Below are positions 53,744-61,487 of a DNA stretch of 61,487 bases, in pieces. Origin of the DNA: an uncultured Arenicella sp. (GTDB taxonomy: Bacteria > Pseudomonadota > Gammaproteobacteria > Arenicellales > Arenicellaceae); the NCBI GenBank assembly GCA_937973905.1, contig CALJJR010000023.1, positions 1 to 61,487 on the forward strand, given 5' to 3'. The notes beneath the pieces are model-generated. The model saw only the letters and a program-made list of their open reading frames with translations, ran no database searches and was not told the DNA's origin. Made by a program: the position numbers and the translations under genes. The number at the start of each line of letters is the position of its first letter. Position 1 is the stretch's first letter.

Positions 53744-55909
53744 ATGCCAGAGCCGATAGAAAACCCTTCTTTAAGTGTCGTAATCCCGAGTTATAAGCGT
53801 GCTCAAATTTTATTGGCAACTTTAGATCAACTATTCGAACAAACGGTCCCAGCGCAGGAAATTATCGTTGTTGATCAGACTCGATACGAAACAAACGATC
53901 CTCATTTAAACACGCTACAAGGCTTAGCACAGGCTCAGAAAATTGTGTTTGAACAGCGCGCTGAACCGTCGATTCCCGCTGCAATGAATCGTGGTTTGGC
54001 CGCAGCCGATAGCGAATTCGTATTATTTTTGGATGATGATATCAAGATAGATAAGGGGTTTGTTGAGGCGCATCTCAGAGGTTTGTTGGCCGCACTGAAT
54101 GAACAGGGAGAGCTTCCCATAGCGCAAGTGGGTCAAGTGCTTCAACCCGGACAAGAATCAGGTGATCGTTCAGTGTTGTATCACGGTGGCTACGGTCTAA
54201 AGAGAGACCTGGCGTTTCCCTTCAACTCATCGAGCCCGGCTAGAATCGTTAATTGTATGGCTGGGAACTTTTGTGTAAATCGAAGATTGGCGCTTTCGAT
54301 AGGAGGGTTTGATGAAGCCTTTAAGGGCGCTGCATATCGTTTTGAAACCGAGTTTGCACGGCGTTTATTTCGAGTAACAAACCGACATCTTTGGTTCTGG
54401 CCTCACGCTAAAATCAACCATTTGCAGTGGCAGCAGGGTGGCACTAGGGAGGGAGCTTCACATCTCACGAGCACAAGTCCAAATCATTCGAGTGGTGACT
54501 ACTTCTATGCGCTCAGTGAGGGCAGTGGCGGCGATAAATGGAGTTATATTGCGCGGCGTTTTGTTTCTAGCCCGTTGGCTAAGTTTTATTTGCGCAAGCC
54601 CTGGCATATTCCTGGTCGCGTTGCTGCTGAAATTGGAGGTTTATATCAGGCAATCCGATTTTCTTGGTTTAAGGCAAATGTAACTCCCGGTATTGGTATT
54701 AACTCGCCCCCTAGAAAACCTCGACTGGCAATATTGATGTCCCATCCAACGCAACATTTTGCACCCGTCTACAGAACCCTAACTGAGGAAGGTCAAATTC
54801 AGGCGCGGGTTTTTTTTCTCGCAGAAAACGGCGTGCAAGCCAGTCGAGATAAAGAGTTTGATCGCGATGTGAAATGGGATGTGCCGATGTTGAAAGGTTA
54901 TCAGTATGAGATTTTAAGCCCAAGACGAATTATCGATGAGTTTAACTTCAAGACCATGGACCATGCTCGCGTCACTTCTGCTCTTGCAGACTACAAGCCG
55001 GATGCCGTTTGGTTGCATGGCTATGGAGCGCGAGCAAATTGGCGAGTAATATTTAATCGGGGGCTGGCAAGCAAGATATTCTATACCTCAGATTCGAATC
55101 TGCAAGATCCTCGAGCGGCTTGGAAGAAACTTATAAAAAAGCTGGTGTTAAGACAGTTTTTCGCGCGTTGCGACCGCTTTATTGCGATTAGCGATTCCAA
55201 TAGGGCGTACCTAAGATACTATGGTGTACCAGAGCGAAAAATTTTGGCTGCAAGTTTCCCTGTGGATATCGAATTCTGGGCGCGTCAGAAAGATAAGTTG
55301 AACGTAACAGAGTACGGGAACTTTCGCAGCAAGCGTAATTGGCCTGCAGAAGCGAAGGTGTTCTTGTTTGTTGGCAAGTTGGTGTCGCACAAACGAGCTA
55401 TAGACCTGATCGAGGCACTCTCTCGTTCTGGTCTTGAGCATGCATATGCAATAATCGTTGGTGATGGTCCAGAAGCCACTCATCTCAAACAGCAAGCCGA
55501 GAGATATTCTTTGCAAGATCGGGTTCATTTTACAGGCTTTGCGAATCAGACCGAGTTAGCGCGGTATTTTTGTGTCTCTGATGTTTTGATTTTCCCCTCA
55601 GAACGTGAACCTTATGGCGCCGTTGCTGCCGAGTCCTTGCCATTTGGTTTGCCAATCATAGCGAGCGACAAAATTGGCGCGATTGGGCAATCAATTGTGG
55701 CGGGTCGAAATGCGCTGTTGTACCCATCCGGTGATGTCGATGCTTTAGGGCAGCAAATGAAAAAGATGATGTCAGACTTGCCTTTGCTTACTGAGATGGG
55801 CGCTGAATCAAGCGAATTGGCCTCAGCTAATGGCTTGGAGAGTATCGTAAACTTGTTGACCGTCGAAACTTGTCAAAGTGCAAATTTTCATCAGACCGAC
55901 GGTGACTAA
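53744..55909 (+). CDS. Bifunctional glycosyltransferase: GT2 domain fused to GT4 domain
   Basis: 721 residues, about twice the usual size. The first half (about residues 1-310) is a GT2/GT-A enzyme with SVVIPSYKRAQILLATLDQLF (quoted in part) and the FLDDDIKI metal site. The second half (from about residue 322, starting at PRLAILMSHPTQHFAPVY) is a GT-B GT4-like enzyme with FVGKLVSHKRAIDLI and the E-x7-E-type FPSEREPYGAVAAESL. It likely adds two sugars in sequence. Frame continuity across the whole length argues for a true fusion rather than a sequencing error. It follows the GT2 gene by 21 bp. Confidence 0.85.
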   Translation: MPEPIENPSLSVVIPSYKRAQILLATLDQLFEQTVPAQEIIVVDQTRYETNDPHLNTLQGLAQAQKIVFEQRAEPSIPAAMNRGLAAADSEFVLFLDDDIKIDKGFVEAHLRGLLAALNEQGELPIAQVGQVLQPGQESGDRSVLYHGGYGLKRDLAFPFNSSSPARIVNCMAGNFCVNRRLALSIGGFDEAFKGAAYRFETEFARRLFRVTNRHLWFWPHAKINHLQWQQGGTREGASHLTSTSPNHSSGDYFYALSEGSGGDKWSYIARRFVSSPLAKFYLRKPWHIPGRVAAEIGGLYQAIRFSWFKANVTPGIGINSPPRKPRLAILMSHPTQHFAPVYRTLTEEGQIQARVFFLAENGVQASRDKEFDRDVKWDVPMLKGYQYEILSPRRIIDEFNFKTMDHARVTSALADYKPDAVWLHGYGARANWRVIFNRGLASKIFYTSDSNLQDPRAAWKKLIKKLVLRQFFARCDRFIAISDSNRAYLRYYGVPERKILAASFPVDIEFWARQKDKLNVTEYGNFRSKRNWPAEAKVFLFVGKLVSHKRAIDLIEALSRSGLEHAYAIIVGDGPEATHLKQQAERYSLQDRVHFTGFANQTELARYFCVSDVLIFPSEREPYGAVAAESLPFGLPIIASDKIGAIGQSIVAGRNALLYPSGDVDALGQQMKKMMSDLPLLTEMGAESSELASANGLESIVNLLTVETCQSANFHQTDGD

Positions 55910-56019
55910 GCCTTTTCGTAGCATATAATTCCGCATGCTGAGTACCACTCGGTCGTCCACGCAATAGTGATGTTGGGCGAAACCCTTCGTTCCTGTTTTC
56001 GGACCTCGTTTCACTCAAG

Positions 56020-57429
56020 ATGGCAGCCATACTGTTTTTCATATTTTTAGCCGGTGCATCGCTGTATGTGTTCAGCGCGCAGCGTCATGCCTTGCTGCTG
56101 ATTTTATTGATCGGGTTCAGCCAGGACATGGTACGCAAGTTGACCCCGGGAGAGCCGATAATTTTTATTGTGACAGTAGGTCTTCTGTTCGGCGCTGTTT
56201 TGTTGGGTATCTGGGCTAGGAGCGGGTTTGTTAGAAGCCTTGAACCCTTTCTAGGCTGGACGCAAAGTCTGCGTGACCCCTTGCTCATATTCTTATTGAT
56301 CCTGTTTGCACAGTTCGCGTACTCCTTGGTTCAGTATGGCAATGTGATTGTTGCCTCGATCGGGTTGATCACTTATATCGCACCATTTCTCGCCGTGATT
56401 GTTGGCTATGCGATGGTACGTAATCTCGAGAGTATCCGCGGATTTTTAAAGGTTTATGTCGTGTTTGGCCTAGCCGTTGCAGCTTCGGTTGTTTTGTCTT
56501 TCATGGGCTCGGAGCTGACAGTACTCAATGAAGTGGGCAGCGGCTTAAAGATTTATGATCAGGGCACGGTCTTAAAGTCGCATGCTGGGATCATGCGCAC
56601 CGGCGAGGTTGCTGCTTGGCATATTTCATCGACTGCGTGCTTGATTTTTGCTCTTGCTGTGACATCGGACAAACCCCGCAGAATTATTCCGGTGCTAATA
56701 ATTATTGGATTGCTGTTAATTGCCGTTTCACTCACCGGGCGGCGGAAAATGTTGATGCTGACGGTTTTATTCTTAATTGGCTTCTTTGTGGCTTCACTTT
56801 ATTACCGCAAAACTCTGAATCCAAAGTATTTCATTGGGATTCTAGTATTTTCAGTTGTCTGCTGGTTCGGATACGAGTTTTTCAGTTTGGCAAGTTACAA
56901 TGACTCATTGCGGGACTACATTGCACGTGGATCTACCACTTTTAACGATGCGTCTGGTCGATTCGTTCAGTTGGGCATCAACCCTATTCAATGGGCCTAC
57001 AACCGGGTTGGCTTGCTCGGAGGAGGGTTGGGGATTGCCTCGCAAGGCAGCTATCTGTTCAACTTGTCGGACGTTGCCGGGGGAGCTGGCGAAGGCGGTT
57101 TGGGTAAGGTTATGGTGGAGCTAGGCTTGCCTGGTTTGCTTTGCGGGCTGTGGCTATTAGTCGCTTTAGCATCTCATGTAGATAAAGGCTTGAAACTGAG
57201 CTTGGTAATAGGCGTCGATAGCCGCTTGTTACCCCTTATGTTGAGCCTGGCAATCTTGCTCACTGGAAATGCTGTTACGTTTTCTGTGGCGACACAAGTA
57301 TATGGCGATATTTTTATTCTCATCATGCTCGGTTTAATGGGAGGATTTATATTTGCCTTGCCAAAGATCGCCTCTCAATCCCTGCAACTAACCCAACAGT
57401 ATGAGAACGCCTCTCTGGTTACAGCATGA
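56020..57429 (+). CDS. Polytopic membrane protein, second Wzy/O-antigen-ligase-like candidate
   Basis: 469 residues with 11 or so membrane helices and a large loop near residues 290-360 that contains a Gly-rich LLGGGLGIASQGSYLF and GGAGEGGLGKVMVELGLPG segment, resembling the Wzy_C periplasmic loop. Sequence is too divergent for a firm family call; polymerase is the more economical reading next to the WaaL-like gene at 47070. The stop overlaps the carbamoyltransferase ATG by four bases. Confidence 0.65.
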   Translation: MAAILFFIFLAGASLYVFSAQRHALLLILLIGFSQDMVRKLTPGEPIIFIVTVGLLFGAVLLGIWARSGFVRSLEPFLGWTQSLRDPLLIFLLILFAQFAYSLVQYGNVIVASIGLITYIAPFLAVIVGYAMVRNLESIRGFLKVYVVFGLAVAASVVLSFMGSELTVLNEVGSGLKIYDQGTVLKSHAGIMRTGEVAAWHISSTACLIFALAVTSDKPRRIIPVLIIIGLLLIAVSLTGRRKMLMLTVLFLIGFFVASLYYRKTLNPKYFIGILVFSVVCWFGYEFFSLASYNDSLRDYIARGSTTFNDASGRFVQLGINPIQWAYNRVGLLGGGLGIASQGSYLFNLSDVAGGAGEGGLGKVMVELGLPGLLCGLWLLVALASHVDKGLKLSLVIGVDSRLLPLMLSLAILLTGNAVTFSVATQVYGDIFILIMLGLMGGFIFALPKIASQSLQLTQQYENASLVTA

Positions 57430-59183
57430 ACATTATTGGACTAAATGCTTTTCATGGCGATGCTGCTGCTTGTTTGTTTGTCGATGGCAAGATGGTTGCC
57501 GCAGCGGAGGAAGAAAGATTTCGCCGCATAAAACACTGGGCAGGGTTTCCAAATCAAGCTATTGAGTTTTGCTTGGAGAGGCAAAACTTGAGGCTTGAAG
57601 ACATTGATGTCATCGCGATTAACTCTGATTCCAATGCTGCGCGGAGCAAAAAGCTAGCCTATGCCCTGAGTGGTAACGCGTCGCTAAAGCTGCTGCGCGA
57701 AAAATTGTTGGTTAGGAAAAAACGGCAATCTATCCCGGAATTATTGGAACAAAATTTCCCCGGGCAAAAATTTTCTGGAAAAGTTGAGGTGGTTGAGCAC
57801 CATCTGGCTCATCTGGCTTCGGCTTACAATATGTCGCCTTTTGACAATGCCACTGTCGTATCAGTAGATGGCTTCGGCGATTTCGCCAGCTCAGCCTGGG
57901 GGCAGGGTAACAATGGCAAGCTGTCCTTAGAATCACGCGTGTACTTTCCGCATTCATTGGGTATTTTTTATCAGGCGATGACACAGTACCTCGGTTTCCC
58001 GCACTACGGAGACGAATACAAGATCATGGGATTGGCACCCTACGGAGAGCCCAGGTTTAGGGCTGAGATGGATAAGGTGTTGATTCAAAAGAGCGACGGG
58101 TCGTTCGAATTAGATTTGTCTTACTTTGTTCACCATCGTAACCCCATTGGTTATGAATGGGAGAATGATGCTCCCAAGGTGAGTCGCCTGTTCAGCGATA
58201 AAATGGCCGACTTGCTCGGCGGAACTAGGGATGCCTCACAATCACTGACTCAAACTCATAAAGATATTGCGCGTTCTGTACAAGACGCGTACGAGCGCGC
58301 ATTTTTTAATTTGCTCAATAATTTACATCATCGTCATGGCGGTAAACAATTGGCTCTTGCCGGAGGTTGTGGAATGAACTCTGTAGCCAATGGCAAAATT
58401 CATCTTAATACACCGTATCAAGACATCTACGTTCAAGCTGCTGCGGGTGACGCGGGAGGTGCAATTGGAGCTGCGCAGGTGGCTGCGGCACGGCATGGCG
58501 ATCAGCAACGATTCATTATGTCTCATGCCTATTGGGGCAGTAGCTATACAGACCACGAAATCACTCAGCTGTGTGAATCGAAGCGGCCCGGATTCGAATT
58601 ATCTGGTTGCGAGTATGTTGCTGGGCTTGAGATCGATGAGCTCGTGGAACGAGTATCAACGTACTTGTGCGATGGTAAAGTTGTGGGCTGGTTCCAAGGT
58701 GCTATGGAGTGGGGGCCTCGAGCTCTTGGTAATCGATCGATTCTCGGAGATCCTAGGCGATCAGATATGAAGGACATTCTAAACTTAAAGATAAAACGCA
58801 GAGAATCGTTTCGCCCATTCGCACCCTCCGTATTGAGAGAATGTGTCTCGGACTGGTTTGAGTCAGACGCTGATGTGCCTTTTATGATGAAGGTGTTCCA
58901 GATACGCGAAGAGAAACGCGCTCTGATCCCTGCTGTTTCGCACGTTGATGGTTCAGGCAGACTGCAAACCGTGACTCAAGCAGGTAATGATCTCTATCAT
59001 CGATTGATTAGCAGGTTTTATGAAAAAACCGGCATTCCCATGTTGCTAAACACCTCGTTCAATGAAAATGAACCGGTGGTACGTCAACCCAGTGAAGCTC
59101 TAGATTGTTTTCTGCGGACCAATATGGATGTGTTGGTAATGGGCCGGCAACTAATTGTGCGAGTCGACAACTCAAACCTATAG
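57426..59183 (+). CDS. Carbamoyltransferase, NodU/CmcH family
   Basis: 585 residues. The N-terminal Kae1-like domain (NIIGLNAFHGDAAACLFVDG, quoted in part; HHLAHLASAYNMSPF) binds ATP and carbamoyl phosphate to form carbamoyl-adenylate. The C-terminal domain holds GWFQGAMEWGPRALGNRSIL and the SFNENEPVVR motif. Products are O-carbamoylated sugars in Nod factors, antibiotics and polysaccharides, so this locus may build a carbamoylated polymer. It overlaps the WecA-like gene by 29 bases. Confidence 0.92.
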   Translation: MNIIGLNAFHGDAAACLFVDGKMVAAAEEERFRRIKHWAGFPNQAIEFCLERQNLRLEDIDVIAINSDSNAARSKKLAYALSGNASLKLLREKLLVRKKRQSIPELLEQNFPGQKFSGKVEVVEHHLAHLASAYNMSPFDNATVVSVDGFGDFASSAWGQGNNGKLSLESRVYFPHSLGIFYQAMTQYLGFPHYGDEYKIMGLAPYGEPRFRAEMDKVLIQKSDGSFELDLSYFVHHRNPIGYEWENDAPKVSRLFSDKMADLLGGTRDASQSLTQTHKDIARSVQDAYERAFFNLLNNLHHRHGGKQLALAGGCGMNSVANGKIHLNTPYQDIYVQAAAGDAGGAIGAAQVAAARHGDQQRFIMSHAYWGSSYTDHEITQLCESKRPGFELSGCEYVAGLEIDELVERVSTYLCDGKVVGWFQGAMEWGPRALGNRSILGDPRRSDMKDILNLKIKRRESFRPFAPSVLRECVSDWFESDADVPFMMKVFQIREEKRALIPAVSHVDGSGRLQTVTQAGNDLYHRLISRFYEKTGIPMLLNTSFNENEPVVRQPSEALDCFLRTNMDVLVMGRQLIVRVDNSNL

Positions 59184-60195
59184 CTTTGCAGTGATTACTC
59201 TCATATCTTTGGCTGCAGCAGTTGTTCTATGTGTGGGCTTGATGAAGGTTGCTCCGAGGCTAGGGATGTTGGCGCACCCAGGTGAGCATCGTCGTCATAG
59301 CGAACCAACACCTTTGGTGGGTGGTATAGCAATATTTATTATTATTGTCGGGTTCGTTTTATTTGATGCAGACATTGAAGTAGGGCTGCTTGGACCAATC
59401 CTCTTAATATTTTTCCTTGGCGCGCTCGATGACAGATTTAAGCTGCCTTCTTCGTTGCGGTTCTTGCTGCAGGCCATTGCGATTTGGTGGATGGTTGGAG
59501 AAACTGGGATTCGTCTAGATGAGCTGGGAGAGCTTTTACCTGGGCAACAAGTTCTAACTCAGAAGTGGGCGCTACCACTGACAATTTTCGCTGGCCTTGG
59601 TGTGATTAACGCGATCAATATGTCAGATGGCATGGATGGTTTAGCGGGCTGCATTGTTGTCTTAGTTCTGCTCGTATTCGCAGCGGTGTTCAGTGTAAAT
59701 GATCAGCTCGTAAGTATCTTAATCGGGGGGCTCGCTGGATTTTTAGTATTCAACCTGCGGGTGGGGCGAAGTCGAGCGGTTGTTTTTCTTGGTGACGCTG
59801 GCAGCACTCTGTTGGGTTTTCTGCTCGCTTTTATGTTAATCAAGCACTCACAATCCACGCTTGCCCTGTATTCTCCAGTCACGGCGCTCTGGCTGCTTGC
59901 CTTACCGCTATTTGATGCAGTGGCTGTTTTGCTGATTAGGCCTCTACGTGGAAGTTCTCCCTTTGCCGCGGATCGAATTCACTATCACCACATTCTGCAA
60001 GCGCACGGTTTTTCGGTCAACGTGACGCTGGCTATCATTCTTACGGTTCAGCTCATTTTGATTGTTGCTGGGATTTGGATGCTGCACACTAGCGTGCCGG
60101 ACTATGTGCAGCTGATCGCATTTCTCTCTTTGTTCATCATCTACTGCGGATATCTATGGCGATTCACGGGAAACAAAAAGACAATTCTTAATTAG
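59155..60195 (+). CDS. Polyprenyl-phosphate sugar-1-phosphate transferase, WecA/MraY family
   Basis: A 346-residue membrane enzyme that starts polymer synthesis by putting a sugar-1-phosphate (usually GlcNAc) on undecaprenyl phosphate. Motifs visible are HRRHSEPTPLVGGIAI, LGALDDRFKLP with the catalytic DD, NAINMSDGMDGLAG, FLGDAGSTLLGF and the C-terminal RIHYHHILQAHG histidine box. The start is uncertain: TTG at 59155 overlaps the preceding gene by 29 bases, GTG at 59191 is an alternative. It closes the polysaccharide cluster. Confidence 0.9.
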   Translation: MCESTTQTYSFAVITLISLAAAVVLCVGLMKVAPRLGMLAHPGEHRRHSEPTPLVGGIAIFIIIVGFVLFDADIEVGLLGPILLIFFLGALDDRFKLPSSLRFLLQAIAIWWMVGETGIRLDELGELLPGQQVLTQKWALPLTIFAGLGVINAINMSDGMDGLAGCIVVLVLLVFAAVFSVNDQLVSILIGGLAGFLVFNLRVGRSRAVVFLGDAGSTLLGFLLAFMLIKHSQSTLALYSPVTALWLLALPLFDAVAVLLIRPLRGSSPFAADRIHYHHILQAHGFSVNVTLAIILTVQLILIVAGIWMLHTSVPDYVQLIAFLSLFIIYCGYLWRFTGNKKTILN

Positions 60196-60245
60196 AAAAG
60201 ACCCTGGCAAATTCAGTATCTCGTATTCACCTTCTTGGGGTGATG

Positions 60246-60269
60246 GTCACTTCCATGTGACTGTGTTTT
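60246..60269 (+). terminator. Weak hairpin with short T-run behind the polysaccharide locus
   Basis: GTCAC (60246-60250) pairs with GTGAC (60257-60261) around TTCCAT, followed by TGTGTTTT. It lies in the 85-bp gap between two convergent genes. The stem is short, so this is a tentative call. Confidence 0.35.
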
Positions 60270-60280
60270 GGTACCTTTGA

Positions 60281-61487
60281 TTATTCGAGGATATTGCCAG
60301 CGGTATCGATCTTTATCACTTTACCCAATTCTAAAGCGCGCACTTTTTCTTCGACCTGTTGCATGTCGCCTACCACCAGCCACATCATATTTTCAGGCGT
60401 TATATATTTCTTCGAGGCGTCATGAACTTGAGATAGGCTAACAGCCTGCAGATCGGCAACATATTTGTCCCAGTATCCATCGCCAAGATCGTAGGCCACC
60501 ATCGAGGCGATGTCACCTTCAACTGACGACAGCGTTTCCCAGCGGCCGGGTAGGGTTAATATGCGCTTGTCGAGCGAACGGGCAAGCTCCTCCTCTTCGG
60601 CGAGCTTGCTGCTGCTGATGCCGATCAATTCTTTTTGAATTTCGCTCATCGACTCAGCGGTCTTGTCGCTTTGCACTGGCGCACGAACGATAAACGGGCG
60701 CTGTGACTGGGTGTTCTGAATTGAACTTCTGGCCCCATATGACCAACCCTTGTCCTCACGCAAATTCATATTCACGCGGGAGTTAAAACTGGCGCCCAGA
60801 ACTTCGTTCATCATTTGCAAGGGTAACTCATCCTCAAAGCCATACTCTGGCATCATCTTCGCCGCCATAATTGCGCTCTGAGCAGAGTCTGGTCGATCAA
60901 CCAAATACACGACCGATTCTTGCAACGGCTCAACACTGCCGATATTTTTGGTTGGAACGTCACCACTCGGCATATCGCCGAAGCTCTTCTCGATCATCGG
61001 TTTCAGTTCATCAACCGAGATGTCGCCAGTGACGATCAGGGTGGCATTGTTCGCTTTAAACCAATTCTGGTGATAGCTCTTCAAGTCATCGACTGACATT
61101 GAAGCCACACTCGTCTCGTCCCCAGACCCTGAAAATGGCGCCGCGTAGGCATGATCATCTCCGTAGAGCAGCTTCGGCAGCAATCTAAACCCAAGTCCGA
61201 AGGGAGAAGATTTTTCCTGGCTAATGCTCGCGAGTTGTTGCTGTTTTAGCCGTTCCAATTCGGTTTCCGGGAAGGTTGGGTTGAGTACCACGTCGGAGTA
61301 GATGTCTAAGGAATCGGCCAAATTCTCCTTAATCGTATTCATGCTTACATTGGATGAATCAAGCCGAGCGAAACTGCTGATCGACGTGCCCATTTGCGCC
61401 AACTCTGAGCTAATTTCGAGGGCATCCATATTTGCGGTGCCCTCATCCAGCATTTGCATGGTTAGATTTGCGGTGCCAGGTTTAACG
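60281..61487 (-). CDS. M16 (pitrilysin-family) protein, C-terminal part, cut by the window edge
   Basis: The frame runs off the right edge; about 400 residues are visible. The M16 fold is clear: PGTANLTMQMLDEGT, FARLDSSNVSMNTI, the middle LIVTGDISVDELKPMIEKSFG and the RPIVRAPVQSDKTAESM-like region, with a C-terminal MMWLVVGDMQQVEEKVRALEL. The first segment aligns with the active-site helix of M16 peptidases, but the HxxEH zinc motif is replaced by N-L-T-M-Q, so this half cannot bind zinc. It is probably the inactive second half of a tandem M16 protein, or the inactive partner of a separate active subunit, whose catalytic half would lie outside the window. Confidence 0.85.
   Translation of the reverse strand, partial: VKPGTANLTMQMLDEGTANMDALEISSELAQMGTSISSFARLDSSNVSMNTIKENLADSLDIYSDVVLNPTFPETELERLKQQQLASISQEKSSPFGLGFRLLPKLLYGDDHAYAAPFSGSGDETSVASMSVDDLKSYHQNWFKANNATLIVTGDISVDELKPMIEKSFGDMPSGDVPTKNIGSVEPLQESVVYLVDRPDSAQSAIMAAKMMPEYGFEDELPLQMMNEVLGASFNSRVNMNLREDKGWSYGARSSIQNTQSQRPFIVRAPVQSDKTAESMSEIQKELIGISSSKLAEEEELARSLDKRILTLPGRWETLSSVEGDIASMVAYDLGDGYWDKYVADLQAVSLSQVHDASKKYITPENMMWLVVGDMQQVEEKVRALELGKVIKIDTAGNILE

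Overview
The window reads as a gammaproteobacterial chromosome segment, most likely from a marine heterotroph. The order glyA-nrdR-ribD-ribE-ribB-ribH-nusB-thiL-pgpA and the block ftsK-lolA-crcB-serS are typical of Gammaproteobacteria. A large TonB-dependent receptor and an exopolysaccharide locus suit an aquatic lifestyle. Genus cannot be assigned from sequence alone. No tRNA, rRNA, insertion sequence, prophage or CRISPR array was seen.

Layout. 1-7320: housekeeping genes (end of glyA, nrdR, the riboflavin operon interrupted by a MAPEG membrane protein, nusB, thiL, pgpA, ampD). 7321-7894: a long AT-rich gap with palindromes, leading into a TonB-dependent receptor (7895-10792) with a strong terminator. 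10914-11677: a nucleotidyltransferase plus ribbon-helix-helix pair resembling a toxin-antitoxin module. 11822-15594: acnD-prpF, half of a methylcitrate operon. 15689-17365 (minus): fhs. 17844-30297: a 12.5-kb, same-strand, tightly packed cluster for methylated amines. 30312-32681: enolase-superfamily enzyme, LysR regulator and SMR transporter. 32672-39058: Smr-domain protein, trxB, ftsK, lolA, crcB, serS. 39653-60195: a surface polysaccharide locus. 60281 to the right edge: part of an M16 peptidase-family protein.

The most interesting region is 15689-30297. A gamma-butyrobetaine-hydroxylase-like 2-oxoglutarate oxygenase is translationally coupled to an HD-domain diiron oxygenase, the arrangement of the TmpA/TmpB pair that converts 2-(trimethylammonio)ethylphosphonate to phosphate and glycine betaine. 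They sit inside a complete corrinoid demethylation set: a non-pyrrolysine MttB-family methyltransferase, a corrinoid protein, a RACo/RamA-like reductive activator, a methyl-THF:corrinoid methyltransferase, MetV+MetF, DUF1638, a dimethylglycine-dehydrogenase-like flavoenzyme and, divergently, Fhs. The inferred flow is: phosphonate to phosphate plus glycine betaine; one methyl via cobalamin to THF; dimethylglycine oxidised by the flavoenzyme; C1 units oxidised through MetVF and recovered as formate plus ATP through Fhs. Three of the proteins that must meet the corrinoid protein carry similar Arg-rich tails (an RNRR-type motif), while the corrinoid protein begins with an acidic stretch. This suggests electrostatic docking that I have not seen described.

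The polysaccharide locus encodes a beta-barrel protein, an SH3-fused Wza-like exporter, a Wzc-like tyrosine kinase, two polymerase/ligase candidates, UDP-xylose synthase, three glycosyltransferase genes (one a GT2-GT4 fusion), a Wzm/Wzt ABC transporter, a NodU-type carbamoyltransferase and a WecA-like initiating transferase. It thus mixes parts of the Wzy-dependent and ABC-dependent export routes.
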